A DNA stretch of 64,000 nt from Ciona savignyi (GCA_000149265.1 CH002014.1:52170-116169), one strand, 5' to 3'; positions 36,753 to 49,568 are shown, counted from the stretch's first letter. The notes: generated by a model not told the origin, from the sequence alone. A program made the numbers and translations.

Positions 36753-38059
36753 TATAAAGACACAAATAGCCATAATTAGGGTTGTATAGACGTAATTGTA
36801 AGCAAATTCTCCAGAATATCATTTTCTTATCTTGGCAATTGATAAAAACCGTCTGTTTCTTAACATGTGAAACTAACACTCTTGTCTTGAAGAGTTTTTA
36901 ACAATTAATCACAAACTCTTGCAATTCTGTAAGGTACATTTGTGCATACATAAACAGAATTATGTAGCCATTTCGTGTCTTTCTTATGATTTTTTTGTGT
37001 TATGTATAAATTCTGTTTTCAACAATTTTGAACGTCCTGTAAACTGGCACTGAACGCAATTCTCGCTAACGCAATTCTCTCAAGGCATAATGCTTCTTGT
37101 CACATTATGTGTGATTACTTTGTGACGTTTAATATAGATTGTCTATAGCTTGGCTATACGGGACGAACAGACGCGCAGAACGAGCTAAGATTCTGAACGC
37201 ATGGTATTGGCCGCTGCCATGTCGTGGCAGAATTAGCTAACTATGTGTTTTACTGTATCTGCATTTAATCACGAATAAAAGAACCTTCCGTGACAAAGTC
37301 TGAATTGCGAGAGCACACATTTCCTCTGTTGGCGGAACGGGTATACTAAAGCGTAAAAGTAGGATTCAAGATTTTATTCGGTCGGCATTATAAAGAAAAG
37401 AAAAACAAAGTGTCACAATTATATAATAAAGAAGAAAAAAATAATTGATGCTGGCCAGGGTGACAGCGAAAAGACTGCTAAGTCATCGAGTCACCCTCTT
37501 TCATTTTGAGTTAAATTTTACAAAAAATAGAGCCTTAAATGAGTAGAGGTGACAGCAGACCAGCAGAAGAACCAACTAATTATTGCAAAACACCACAAGT
37601 ATCGCATAGTTTAACAAAAAAACATTAACATTATAATCTAAACAGCCATTTTTTTCTCAATGGAATGTAAAAATGCCTCTCTAATAATCCTAAAACGCGT
37701 CAAGAAATTTCACAAATTTTCCTTTCCTTACCTAAGCGATTTAATTTTTCAACTTTAAAGTATAAACCAATCTCGTGGGCGCTTTCGTAATCTTTCTTAT
37801 TCCAAGTTATTTACAGTTTTTTAATTAGAAAAATAGTATCTTTTGCCGAATGACCAATGCAGTATATAATAACAAACGCTCAAACAATTTGCAAAAAACA
37901 GGCATTTTCCCTTGAAACGAATTGCGTTGTCATTCTATTTTTCAAGAGAGCTGTGGATTATAATGTTAATTCAACAAAGAATTCTGTTTTAGACATTTAT
38001 GGTTTCATCATTTATCAACGCCTCTTTATTCACTCCTTTATTATTAGAGAGTGTCAACC

Positions 38060-38175
38060 ACGCGTTAGCCATCGCTATTTTTGAAGCCCGTTTTGACTGT
38101 ACGCTATGTGTTTCTGCAAGCAGAAACGGGGACATCCATGTTTCTTTAAATGAAGTATTCGCGTTGGTGTACAAA
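38060..38175 (+). repeat. Short dispersed repeat with internal hairpin, copy 1
   Basis: TTTTGACTGTACGCTATGTG is followed by TTTCTGCAAGCAGAAA, a perfect hairpin. A second copy at 39358-39475 has TTTTGACCGTAGGCTATATG and TCTGCATGCAGA. Confidence 0.65.
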
Positions 38176-38346
38176 AAAAATAAAGTCAAAGAAAAAATGC
38201 TAGCATTTTAAATATTTAAGTTTGATTGAAAAAAATATTCGTTTTACACTGTACGTAAAAAGTGTAATTATGTATTTGATATAGATTTTGGGAGTGGTGG
38301 GTAATGGATGCCACTTATTTGTTCGTATTGAAATACTCTATCCATT

Positions 38347-38775
38347 TATAGATGGCGTATAACAAATTAAGACCTCTATGCGCGGGCCAATGTGACAAGT
38401 GGTGTACCCTCCATGAGTCATTGTTTTTAAACGAGTGTTTTGCTGAGTAACAATGGTGGTGGTTTCCCAATGTTTGTTTGGTTAAAAGCAGCATGTGCTA
38501 GGCTGCGCGCCAGTGTTTTTGTTTAGCTGTAAAGTTTTGTAATAGTGGAGCAATGCTTTTTGAAATAAAGGTGTTGCTTGTGCATCTGCTAGCTGTTTTT
38601 TTGGGAAAAAGTTGCCGATGTACGAACGGGTATGGCAGGGTTTTGAGTTTAGGCTGCAGATCCAAGCTTTAAATTTAAATTGTGAAAAATCTAAGACTTT
38701 CTATGTCAGGATTTTGAGTGGCAGCTGTTTTTGTGAGATCAGTTTGCATTGAAGAGATATAGATTTAATTTTAAC
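38347..38775 (+). repeat. Unnamed 430-bp dispersed repeat, copy 1
   Basis: Shares with 61790-62228 (minus) a collinear run of motifs: TTATAGATGGCGTATAAC, AATTAAGACCTCTATG, TACCCTCCATGAGTCAT, GAGTGTTTTGCTGAGT, GAAATAAAGGTGT, AAAAGTTGCCGATGTACGAA and TATGTCAGGATTTTGAGTG. It has no coding frame. TGTGAC at one internal edge and AATAAA would fit a decayed LTR, but this is not established. Confidence 0.75.
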
Positions 38776-39357
38776 CAATTTTATTTGTGTTATTATAGGG
38801 GGTTAAATCAGACTGATTAATAGTTAACCGTTGGGCTAAAATGCCACTAACCCAACAAGGCAATCGGTCAGACAATTCTGGTACAAGAAAGTCGTGAACA
38901 GGACTCATACAAGTCACCTCGTACGCATTGCCAAAGTCATTTGTACTGTATGTCGAACCATGTCCAAGTTTTCAATAAGGCACTTTAAGTGAAGGTCAAG
39001 TTAGCATTTTACTGATTTCAATAATATATCAGTTTATTGCAGTTTATTTACCAATGAAGCAACTTATTCACAAAAAGTTTAAAATGTAAAACTGTAATAA
39101 ATACTAATTATATAGTCATACAGTCAGATGGGACATTAATAGCAATTTAACCAAACAGAATTATTCGAATTAATAAAAATCACATCTTAGAAAGCTTTAG
39201 TGAAGTGACGTCATTTTGACTCTAGTCACAGACTCCAGTTTTTTATACAAAGCTAAAAACACAAAATCAAAGAAAGAGTAAAATCATGCGGCCTTGATTA
39301 CAACTTTTAAAAATAAACTTGAAAATGCGGACCTAAGTTGTATAGAGCGGTAATACA

Positions 39358-39475
39358 CGTGTTAGTCAACACTTTTTTTTAAAACCCATTTTGACCGTAG
39401 GCTATATGTGTCTGCATGCAGAAACAATCGGGTTTTCTGGTTACCTCATCACTTTTGTATATCAAACACAAAGTG
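39358..39475 (+). repeat. Short dispersed repeat with internal hairpin, copy 2
   Basis: Matches the copy at 38060-38175 over the TTTTGACYGTASGCTATRTG block and the TCTGCAWGCAGA hairpin, then both run into a TTTGTATATCAAA-like or GGTGTACAAAAA segment. Confidence 0.65.
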
Positions 39476-39811
39476 CATGCATAGCCTTTGTTTTGTAAGC
39501 TATGTAAATGTGTACTATAATTAAGGATTTTTTGGGGGCTGCATATAGTGATTTTAGTTCGTTACTGAGTTCTCCATTTTATTTTACAATGGTACGATAC
39601 AGTAACACGCGATATTTTTTATTCTTAAAGATGTTTGGTCCAAACCATGTACCTAGCAACAGTAAAGACAACAGTGAAAAACAGTGTAAACAACAGTGAA
39701 AAACAATGACACGTACGGTGGAGAAAAAAGAGAGTCTTATTTGCAATCCTGAAACCTTATTGGTGGCCGTAAAAAATCACACAGTGCCCCTCCTTGTAAA
39801 CGAGGGAAATA

Positions 39812-42398
39812 CTACGAATGGCGCAATCGCTCAAACACAAAATATGCACATAATAGAACCAGTATAAATAAATATATCACGCGCAAAATCCACTTCATAG
39901 GATAACCGCTCGCCCCTGATTTCGGTGAACAAACTGAAAACTGTTCCGAATCCGGGGAATACCCAGAACCGTACCAAAACAAATCTAATCGATCGACAAC
40001 GGAAGGTTTTGGGTTCGATTTTAATTTCTCGCAAATCGCACAGATTCCATGTGTGCCCCATTTTCTACTTTCCGCTAACGCCTTTATTTCGTCATAAGGT
40101 CGTGACGTGGGGATTTCCCGAGACCAACCCGGGAATTCCCCGACTTTCCATCTCAAGTATTCCCCGTAAAGCTGGTCGTCTTTGTCAAGTTTGTTCAAAT
40201 AGCTCGCTAGCGCCTCTAAAGACTGAAAATCATCGACATGGATGAATGAGTTTGGGGGCGCTACAAGCTCGTAGTCTCCTCGTTTCGGTCCAATGACCAC
40301 AGGTATCGCTCCAGTGCCCAGTCCGTTTCTCCAGAACTTTTCTGAGATGTAGTCCTTACATCTTGAATTCTCGAACGCGAAGTAAAATTTATATCTGAAA
40401 ATAAGGAAATGTCGTTTGGTTTTCCATTTAGCTGCGACTAATTTCGTTTAAGGTTAAATCCCACATATATCATAAAACGTAAAAAAAACTCTGCACCACG
40501 CCAAGATATAATGACGTCACTGACCTGGATAGAACGTCATATTGACATGGAGGCGGACAGAGCGGTTTAGTGCCGCATTTTCCGAATATGTCGATATTCA
40601 TGTATCGTTGTAATTCTCGAATTGTGTTGGATCTTTCAGCGACCGCGCAATTGGACGACACCCACGCGGCGAGTGAGGTTTTCGCTGCCAACACTTCGCT
40701 CAAGTTCCTAGGGTGGAGAGTGAGTAATAGTACAGGATACAAAATTTTATTACTAGGGTCAACACAAAATGAGGAAAAGCGGAAATGAGGAAAGGAAGGT
40801 AACTGCACATCAAATATACAGAAACAATTTAAAACCTGCCCTAAACACTAATCTCAACCCCAGAACTAACCCTTACTGTCCGAGTAAACCATTTCATTTT
40901 TTTGATGCTTTGTTAATGTTTACGATTTTTCGTAGATAGGGAAATCAAAAAAACAAATCTACACCGTGCCCGTAATACGGTTAGTAAATCAATCACTTTG
41001 TTTTACGATTGCGACATTCTTTTAATTTCGTTCAACGGTTTGCCAGTCTTATCAATAACAGGCACTACTACAAAGTGTAAAGGGGGGGGGGGGGGGGGGG
41101 GCGCCACCCCCTTAAAAAAGGAAAGTAGGAAAGGTAAAATTTCTGACTAAAAATATTAAAATAATTCTAACCATGCCCAAAACGCTGATCTCAATCCCAA
41201 ACAAATGCTAACTTTAAACCCAGCTCTATCACTAAATAATAGCACAACCCTTTTTTTAGTGAGTAGTTATATTTCCCTACTTTTATATTGCTCCCCTCTT
41301 AGTTTTTCCCACTAAAAAGGGTTTCCGTACTTTTACCTACAGCCATTCGACGATTCGTACTTACTTTGCAACAGCGAGGTCTATTGAGTAAGGCATGTAT
41401 ACGTCACTATCGACCCTGTACGTCATCGTCCAGTTAAAAACTCGGTAAAAGTTCACCAACGTTTTGTCGAAGACATACCTCGTGTTCCAAGGCGGCTCCG
41501 CGCACCACCATACCCATCTACCGGAAATGACAAAATCGATTAAATTAATGACGTCAGTTGCTAGTGCGTTTATGACATCGATAATGTATCTAGTGACGTC
41601 AACACCTTTGATTTGGACTCCTTTGTGACGGCATACCGAGAATGGAATCGCGACGAGTGACGCAGTGGAACACGACCGCGTCCGCTATTGCTGACGTAGA
41701 TTTATCGTAAGTCACGTGACAACCCGGACAAGTGTAGCTGTGTACGTCACCGAACTGCGGGTCGTTGATTAGAATTAGCTTCTCGTCTTTACTGCGGAAG
41801 GTTTATTTAAATAAAGTGAAATCTCGTTACTATGCCTTCTCGCTACTTATATAGTTGAGTTTATAGTGATTTTTGGAAAAACGAATAAAAGATGGTGGGT
41901 AACGCATCGGTGGGCGCTAGGCGATCTGACGATTGCCCATGTGTTAACCCCCTTGCGTTTTCCTAGTCACTGGTATAGGCAAGGATATTCTGTGCAAATC
42001 ACAAATCTCATAGTCAGTTATCTAGCTCAAAAAACTTGAAGAAAAAAATGAATTTAATCAAAAAGAGACACCGAAGCATAAAATAAATTTGTTGTTGTAA
42101 TTTCTATATCTGAATATGCAGTTTTGGGCGAACAGATTCGTAAGAAAAATAAGGGTTACCCTTTTTATTACAATGATATTATTTTACCACTAGCTGTTAA
42201 TAGTTAACCAGTGAATTATTACCTCATAAAGCTCCTATTAAAATGGAACAATGTCTCATCAAAATGTCCTTGCATCGTGTTAAGCCAATTCTGGGTTTGT
42301 AGGACGGTCTCGAATACGAACTTGTCCATAACCGTTCCCACCATTACATAACATACGAGAGAAGTAAATACACAACTAAATACAGGCAACAAGCGCAT
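39812..42398 (-). CDS. Alpha-1,3-fucosyltransferase (GT10), type II Golgi membrane enzyme, complete
   Basis: Five coding exons, 42398-42223, 41791-41606, 41517-41365, 40707-40525 and 40394-39812, join in phase (all introns phase 2) to 426 residues. GT10 enzymes transfer fucose from GDP-fucose to GlcNAc-containing glycans in the Golgi lumen. Exon 1 gives MRLL followed by a hydrophobic signal-anchor. Exon 2 contains ADAVVFH. Exon 3 contains [11 protein letters not shown] and [17 protein letters not shown], the family acceptor-domain signature. Exon 4 contains [18 protein letters not shown] and IDIFGKCG. Exon 5 contains the donor-binding motif [24 protein letters not shown] and [10 protein letters not shown]. 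Three N-glycosylation sequons (NRS, NWT, NLS) are visible. Oddly, the last 25 residues contain a strong hydrophobic segment ([20 protein letters not shown]) before the stop. Which FUT subgroup it belongs to is uncertain. Confidence 0.95.
40771..40900 (+). mobile_element. Truncated MITE of the GGGAAAACTAAAA family in a FUT intron
   Basis: GAGGAAAAGCGGAAATGAGG, GGTAACTGCACATCAAA and CCTAAACACTAATCTCAACC mark the left half; the right end is missing. Confidence 0.65.
41082..41101. repeat. Homopolymer of 20 G in a FUT intron
   Basis: An uninterrupted run of 20 G lies directly left of a MITE. The transcript sees it as poly-C. It may be an assembly-sensitive tract. Confidence 0.9.
41105..41310 (+). 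mobile_element. MITE of the GGGAAAACTAAAA family in a FUT intron
   Basis: Ends are TTAAAAAAGGAAAGTAGG with TTCTGACTAAAAATA and TTTTTTAGTGAGTAGTTA with CTTAGTTTTTCCC. The core contains AACGCTGATCTCAATCCC. Confidence 0.7.
41890..41992 (+). repeat. SINE family 2 3' fragment in FUT intron 1
   Basis: CGGTGGGCGCTAGGCGATCT, GACGATTGCCCATGTGTTAA and CCCCCTTGCGTTTTCCTAG match the 3' half of the family. Confidence 0.75.
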
Positions 42399-42419
42399 TG
42401 TGACGTCACAAATGCTTAA

Positions 42420-45400
42420 TCTTCATCTGCAAAATGGGTGTATTACAAGAACAAGTAATGGACAGGTCGCACTAACCATTCGGTTTAACGACTACTATTG
42501 AAAAAAGGCTATAGCGTCGCAGTTGGTTTGTTTCATATTTATCCCTGCTTGTTTTTTAAATCGTTTTTCTGCTTCTTATTTCCAAAAATTGACACTTTCT
42601 TCATTAACGTAAAGAAGGAGCTAAACATAAACTGAATTATCTTTCTTTTACACTTCTCCAAACGGTAACTAAAACAGAAAAAAGAGAAATTGTCTAACCT
42701 CTAACGCTTTGTTTAGACGCGACTCGTCTTTAACCAGGCCTAAAAGCTTCTGTGCAATTCGCCAGGCTTGCTACACGCATATCGACCCGCATAATAAAAC
42801 TGGTTTTATTATTTGTTTTATATTGAATGCTGGTTTAAGTCCGGTATGCTCAACTAGATACCGGGAATATGCACACAAACAATGATTCGCATGGTGTTTT
42901 TTTTATAATCATGACCTTTGGATTCAATTCAAACAGTTAAAACCTAACCGTTATAAGTGCATTTTACTGCGTTTTTGTTTGTACTCTTACAAGCCGAATG
43001 CTCATATCTAAAACTTTTCAGTTAAAAAAAGGACTGATTAAAGTTTTTATTAACTGCTATCACAAAAACACCAACAAGAGTTATTATAGAACTGTCGTTT
43101 CTACATTCTACCTACATGCAAGCAGTAACATAAAGCGTACACTCATAAGTGGTTTTATATTTAGTGGTGTTTAACTAAACACGTTGTTGACACCCTCTAG
43201 TTACACATGAATTGTATAATTTATGAGATTTGCCGTGCAACTTGGGGTCTGTAGGGCCCATTCGTCCTTTTCTTAATTTATTTTATTAGCTACAAATTTT
43301 CTTTACAGTTTAAAGCAACTAATTCCTACCAGTCTCGAAACATCGGTTCTTATAGAATAATATGTGCCAAAAATTTGCAAAACCGCTCTGGTGCTCATCT
43401 TCTTATCTCTGTCTCAATTTGCCTATATCGCAATTCACTTATAATTTGATACTACATATGCAACTCTATTGGATATATCCTTCCTTTTTATACGGAGCGC
43501 AAAAAAGCCCGATCGTCAGTTTAAGCAGAAATAAATTTGTGGAAATTTCTCGGAAAAGGCTTAAAAATAGTTATGAGGCGACTCATTTTTTTGTTCTTAT
43601 TCGAATTCTTTATCAATTTATATTGGTTTTCAGTGAACATTTCTTTAATACTCGAAATAATAATGCATTTATGATCTCTTTTGCTAATTTCAATTTGGGG
43701 GATTTCCCAGGGTAAACTGGGTGATTTCAATTCTAGTTATATTTTTTTGATTCGAGGTATAAATCTTTAACACCCCCAGAAATATACTAAACATTCCGTT
43801 CCGAAGTAAAAATTTATAAGGTACAATACTTTATGTTTATTTTATATAAATTACGTAAAATTTTCGTTCTCTTTTGCTTAAATTAAAGTATAAGCAGTTC
43901 AAGAAGCGCGTTTAGTGTGTTCGAAGATTCCGGAATTGAACAAAAAAAGTTATTTAAAGAGAATACACATAAAGCATTGGATATCATAAGTTTTCACCTC
44001 AGGCGACCGGTAATTTAAACAATAAACTGGTCGGATATTAAATCACTGGCGCCAAGACGCCAGTTGTCGCTATTTTCGTATTCTACTGCTTTTAAAATCC
44101 CTTTAAAAGATGAATTGTATTATTTTTAATGATTATTCAGATAAACGTATTTGAACACTTTGAACAATTTACCCTGGCGTTTAGTAGGCTAAAACACGGC
44201 GAATATTGATTCCAAAGCGCCATTCGTGCTATTGATACAAGTCTGCCTTAATTTTAACGCCTTTAAACATAATTTTTAAATAGGAATTAAATATTTTAAA
44301 TACTTTTTTCTTTATTAATTGTTTAATTAGGTAATTACCTATATGTTCCCTAACACTGTGTAAGAATTTTATACCGATTAAGCAACTATTTGGTTTGGAA
44401 ATATACAATTAAAAACCGATATTTTCTACTTGTTTGCTAAATTCTATTTCGTTACATCCTGTTTACTAAAAGAAAAGCGCTGGTGTCCACTCTAAATCCA
44501 AGGTATATTTTCTCAACTGTACAGTATTGCTGAAATAAACGCCTATTTTCCCATTCTTTTCAGCTCTTACCTCACCAATTGTATTGTGTCCCTCTAACAT
44601 ATCACGTAATCTGATATACAACATGAGGCGTCGCGTCGAATTAGTTGCAAATCACTCACTTAGTTAAGCACGACGCCTTATCGCCTGTACCCACAGATGG
44701 GCGACTTCCTAACAGTTGTTCTAACAATGTATGCCTGCAACTTATACTTAGCCATAACTGAATATGTCTAATTACGCATTGTTAGTTTATGTAGTTTTAC
44801 TGCGTTCATTGTATTAAGTGAAGGGTACTTTTACCAAGAGGAAATTTGTGTAAAGGCAACTTCATTATTAAACGTGGGATGCTGGTAAAGAAATCCAGTT
44901 GCTAGACAACCTCGACTTGGCCGTTCAGCATCAGTTAGACATAAAGGCTAAAATAAAAGTGATTGTACAGGCAATCCGCACGAAACCGCTAACACTAAAC
45001 ACGCGGTCTACAAAACCGAAGTATTAGTTCGAACGAAAATTACAAGAGACATAACACATGATAACAAAATTAAACAACTAGATAATTCTAGTTGACTTTA
45101 ATTAAAGCGAAATACCGGCAATCTTATTCTAATCTAATTTATGAAATGTTTCTATGATCTATTTTAAATTTTTATCTAATTTTCGTTTTTATTCGAAAAT
45201 GATACTTTGCCCAACGGCGTTTTTAACACAATATACAAGAATATCTCTCGTGTAGGGAAAACTAGAGGAAAATGTAGGCTACGGGTATTCCTAGCCATAA
45301 AAGAGTAAACTTATCGGTAGTGCATGTTATGTTACAAACAAAGTATTAAAATACAAACCTTAACAAAATCACCGTTCGTTAGAAATCAGATAAAGTGATT

Positions 45401-45690
45401 CCCTTAGATTAACTTAATAAAAGTTATTGGATTATTCTACGTCGTCGTTTCAGTGACAAAGAAAATTACTAAAATGGCAAAAAGATTGGGAAATCTGTGA
45501 GGGACAACTCATAAAAATATAAACCAATAAAGTAGACGCCTTAACTGTTTAAGGTACCATATGTATATATATATAAATCGAGATAATTCCGCTTAAATCA
45601 AATTTGGTATATTCCATAACAACGTAAAGAACTAACTATAATATTCATTATTGTCTTAAATTGACGGTGGCCTTGTACAGCTTTTACATA
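42420..45690. other. AT-rich spacer upstream of FUT without a recognised gene
   Basis: The longest frame (117 codons at 43362) is low-complexity and has no family features. TGACGTCAC overlaps the FUT start region at 42400. Nothing else was identified. Confidence 0.5.
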
Positions 45691-45897
45691 AGGAAAACTA
45701 AAAGGAAGAAAAATCAAGGAGGTTAACTGCTTACTAAAATGAACATTATAACATTAGAGTTGATTTTAAGCATAGGGTTGGAGTTAGGGTTAGTTCTGGA
45801 GTCAAGATTAGTGTTCAGGTGAGGGTTTAAATTAGTCCCCGTAATTGTAGTGAACATTTTCCCTCCTTTCCTCTTTCCCTTTTTGTAGTGTTTCCCC
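45691..45897 (-). mobile_element. MITE of the GGGAAAACTAAAA family
   Basis: Starts AGGAAAACTAAAAGGAAG, with GGTTAACTGCTTACTAAAAT, and ends GTAGTGAACATTTTCCC, CCTTTTTGTAGTGTTTCCCC. The core GGGTTAGTTCTGGAGTCAAG is the reverse of the plus copies. Confidence 0.8.
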
Positions 45898-46658
45898 TTT
45901 TACGTACACGATTGGGCATTCAAAGTGTAAAAAAATCTTTTGTCAACAATTTTATTCATTAAGCTCAATTATAGCGATTTTCCGGTTAACAAGACTGCCA
46001 CTTGCAAAAATACTGTATAGTACGCTGTTTGTAAATCTTAATTATTTTGTTTAATTTAAGCTGAACAATTATTTGCGGTTTTCCTAATCATTGCCTGGGT
46101 GGCTGGCGAACATAATAAAACTTCTCTGCAATCTGGCCCACACAGGCGTTCCTAAACATTAACATAAAGAAAGAGAAAAAAATTAGCATATGTCTATCTA
46201 TTTCTAAGTGTATGCTTATTAAAACATGCAAAGTTACGAAAACATCGGCTAAAATCTGTTCCACGGCAACCTCCCAGACAAATAAGCTGTGTACTGTGTA
46301 CTACTCAGCGTCTAACATAAATTCTAAACCAAAGATAACTTTCACGTATTGATTACACGATTGTTTAAGTAACCGCTCATTGTAAGCAGCAAGTATCTGG
46401 AAATCACATGAGTCAACTGATAACACAACCAGCCGTCAAGTACAGCTTTTATCAAACTATCTCCTACATTACACCAAACAAAAGTTTAAGTTGCTGCCGA
46501 GTTTGTTGCAAGATTCAGTGCTTCCCAAGTGCACAAGTGAGTATGGCATTTGTAGTTTGGTTTGCCGTTAATACGAATTCGTCCGACCGATTAGCTTGGC
46601 GGTTTAGTGCGTCGCCTTTTAGCAAAAACTTTTGGTCTTTATTACTACTGTCTACCGG

Positions 46659-46850
46659 TGAAAACTATAAGGAGAAAAAGAGGGGAACTGCACACTTAAA
46701 TAAAGATTATGTTACTATTTGTTACTGGGCTTTGGTTAAAGTTAGCGTTAGTTCTGGTTTGGTGATTAGTGTTTAGGGCAGGGTTAGAATTAGTTTCTAT
46801 AGTTTAGCTGAGCAATTTCCCTCCTTTTATTCTTTAAGTGTTTCTCCTCT
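46659..46850 (-). mobile_element. MITE of the GGGAAAACTAAAA family
   Basis: GTGAAAACTATAAGGAG, GGGGAACTGCACACTTAAAT and AGTTCTGGTTTGGTGATTAG, closing with GAGCAATTTCCCTCC. A 122-codon frame starting upstream is partly made of this element. Confidence 0.8.
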
Positions 46851-46859
46851 CTACCAACC

Positions 46860-48425
46860 AATCTTATCGCTTGCATCTAACACAAGGGTCGAGTAGCACA
46901 AATCAATCGTTAATTTACAAACATTAATTACCACTACCAAAACAACGTTTAAACAACTGAATCTGTAAACAACCTTAAAACGACAGGGAAAACATTGCAA
47001 GAATGTAAGGCGAGGTCAATCAATCCAGTTAAGTATGAAACGACGGCATTATCGTTTCCTCAGGGATAATCTATATCCGGTTGAAAGGATATATAAATAG
47101 CTCAATCTGCAAGCGATTAAAGCAATCGGTCAGTTGTAACAACCAGACGAATGTTATAATTGCTACGATACTGCTCTAGCTCAAATCTTAGCCTAACCAC
47201 TAGCCAAGTATTTATACAGTTCTGGTCCCTAGGGGTAACATGGAATATGACGCTTCTATATAATCTAATTTAAGTTCATTGAATAATATTAGGTGATTTT
47301 AATTCACTGGCTGATGTAAGGTAATTTAAATTCACTGACTAATACCATGACTGACGACTGATCGTGTACCAAAATCAACGGTTTATATCCAAGGTTAACA
47401 TTGCGATAATTCTGCGTGATGCTGGTTGTAAATGAAATTAAACAATACCTGAACAGACAAGCCTTTGTTTCGTTATAACTACACACTCCCAGACGCCACT
47501 GAATTATTAAAGACGGTTCCTGCTTTTTTCATAGTACTGTGAAACCGCCACTAGGCACGAACTGTCGATTGCTGGCATTCGCACTCTTCTTCAGCCAAGC
47601 AATTGCACGCAATAACAAACAAACGCAGCATACCTCGAAATTAACCAAATAGCAAAGCTCGAAATTACAACGTCGCAATGCGCAGTATGGTGTTATTGTA
47701 TGTGTAACGTTCAGAGTGCCTTTTTATCCGCTAGGCATTAATGATTTAAAAACCACGAATAGCCATCATTAAGCAGGTGTTACTGATAATATGACTAGCC
47801 CTTCGCTACAGTTTAATAAAAACTGTCAAAATATTTTACCCTCTATAAATGTAATAGGCCTACGTAGTTTTTGATCAATTTTGAGTAAATTTTACTATTT
47901 GCTTTGATAAGGCCTCTCAAAGAATTTTTCGCAAGTTTTAGTCTATCAGCACAAAAAAGTATAACTTTTGTCACCACTTTTCTATTTCAAACATTCGCAA
48001 TATTATCTTTTGATTATGTAGAATTAAATTAATTATGGGTTTACTTCCACGTAAGAAACACGTCCTTGGTTTGCCTTGTTGTTTATTTATGTATCGTCCC
48101 GCAGGCAACTTGACATAGAATCCTTGTCCAATTTTGTCAAAACTTTTTAGAAACATAAATCGAAGTGTGGGCGTCTTTTAACGACTCAATTTTATTATAA
48201 ATTCCAGGGGTGATTTACGTATCACCCAAAAGTATAAAAATTAACTACCACTTTTCTATATATTCGTCACTAATTTTGCAAATCTTGTGGAGTGGACAAA
48301 TAATTCCAATGTGTAGTGAAGTTTGTAAAAGTATAAAATTAACTAGCAAAATCAGTATAAAATAACCCGTGTGTTAAAAACCGTAGATTAAAACCCGCCT
48401 GAATAAAAACTCATCTATGTTTCAA
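46860..48425. other. Spacer without a recognised gene
   Basis: AT-rich sequence with short shadow frames only. I see no repeats beyond the SINE pieces listed to the right. Confidence 0.45.
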
Positions 48426-48426
48426 C

Positions 48427-48886
48427 CCGTGCTAATATCGGCGATGGGCGCAAGATAATCTGATGATTGTCCGTTTGATAAAACCCCATGCGTTTTCCCA
48501 CCAATTGCGTATAAAACGTGATATATTTTATCCGAGCATTGTGGTTGAAAGTTTAATTCTAGGCTTTAACCCATCTTTTTCAGATTTTGCGGTATATATT
48601 TTGTAAAAATATTTATAGGATAGGATACTCATGTTTATCCCCGTGAATGGGAAAAGGCAAATGGGTTAACACACGGGCAATCGTAATATTACCTCGCACC
48701 TACTATCGGGTTTCCGGAGCCATAGCAGTGTGTTAAGTATGGATGTATAACAACTAGGAGAATCTATTTTTTTACCGCTTAGGCAATGTCCTTGCCCAAA
48801 GAGGCAGCCGACTAGCTAGCAATCAAATGCGAATCTGCAACCCTTCGGTACAAGGCGATGCCCTAACCAACTAAGCTAATAGGTCA
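48427..48886. repeat. SINE family 2: plus fragment and minus copy
   Basis: A plus fragment at 48430-48520 (CGGCGATGGGCGCAAGATAA) is followed by a long minus copy at 48617-48886 (TAGGATAGGATACTCATGTT to the degraded tRNA-like head). Confidence 0.82.
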
Positions 48887-49071
48887 GACGTGCTTTTAGT
48901 AAATTCACCGGAACGACATGAGCACTCCCCCATTTGTTTTTTTAATAGAAGACACCTAGCGGAAGTTTCCTTAATCCCATAAATCAAAGAGAATAATTAA
49001 ATAAAACTGTAGAAATGTCTTTATCAAAGCCCCATAGGTACGAATGATATTCACAAACAGCCTAAAAATAA

Positions 49072-49320
49072 TTAACCAGATATATTTATTTCCAACAGAC
49101 AAACTGGCGGATAAAATATCAGTCGCCATTTTGAAAATATCGGATAAATGAGCAAAATTATGTCGGATATGTGACATCATAGGTTACATTGTTGCGATTA
49201 CTGACGTAACTGATTATGACGTAATTTAATTTTATTTACAAGAATATCAACCAAGCCAACAAATGCACTAGTGTTGTCAATGACGCAATAATAGTGAGAG
49301 AATGGAAGCAATGTGACCCA
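49072..49320 (+). repeat. Dispersed repeat R4, non-coding relative of the proposed KCNQ last exon
   Basis: Matches 61140-61410 (minus) over the block TTTATTTCCAACAGACA, CGCCATTTTGAAAATATCGG, ATGACGTAATTT and GCCAACAAATGCACTAGTGT with TGACGCAATAATA. Here the exon-like frame is broken by stops. Confidence 0.75.
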
Positions 49321-49454
49321 ACAATCAGGAAGAACAGCATTTTTTTGCTTTTCCAAGTTTTCTTTTTTGCAGCGATTCCACCAACGGCGTTCCGGTAGAT
49401 GGCGCTAACCCCATGTCGTCTTCCTCGTGTTCTTGCAGAATCCTAGATAAGGTA

Positions 49455-49568
49455 AGGTTGTGTGGCCGAATGGTTAAAGCGACCGATAGATATACCGACT
49501 CTTATACAAAAACACGGTCCTCGTCACGAGCCCATCATGGGTTCGAAACTTGGCTCAGTTAAAAAAAA
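49455..49568 (+). repeat. SINE family 1 copy
   Basis: Nearly intact: GGTTGTGTGGCCGAATGG head, GCCCATCATGGGTTCGAAAC and a nine-A tail. A MITE follows 30 bp later. Confidence 0.9.

Larger units (their letters stand above)
36900..39790. other. Spacer between the FUT and PEX19 genes, no gene seen
   Basis: It contains a likely PEX19 promoter region near 37130-37320, two copies of a short hairpin-bearing repeat (38060-38175 and 39358-39475), and one copy of a 430-bp dispersed repeat (38347-38775). The frames present are short and unsupported. Confidence 0.55.

Noticed and set aside
36176-36757. 193-codon plus-strand frame
   Set aside because: Antisense shadow of PEX19.
43362-43715. 117-codon plus-strand frame
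   Set aside because: AT-rich, low-complexity composition with no motif and no conserved features.
46408-46776. 122-codon plus-strand frame
   Set aside because: Its second half is a MITE copy; the first half has no recognisable domain.
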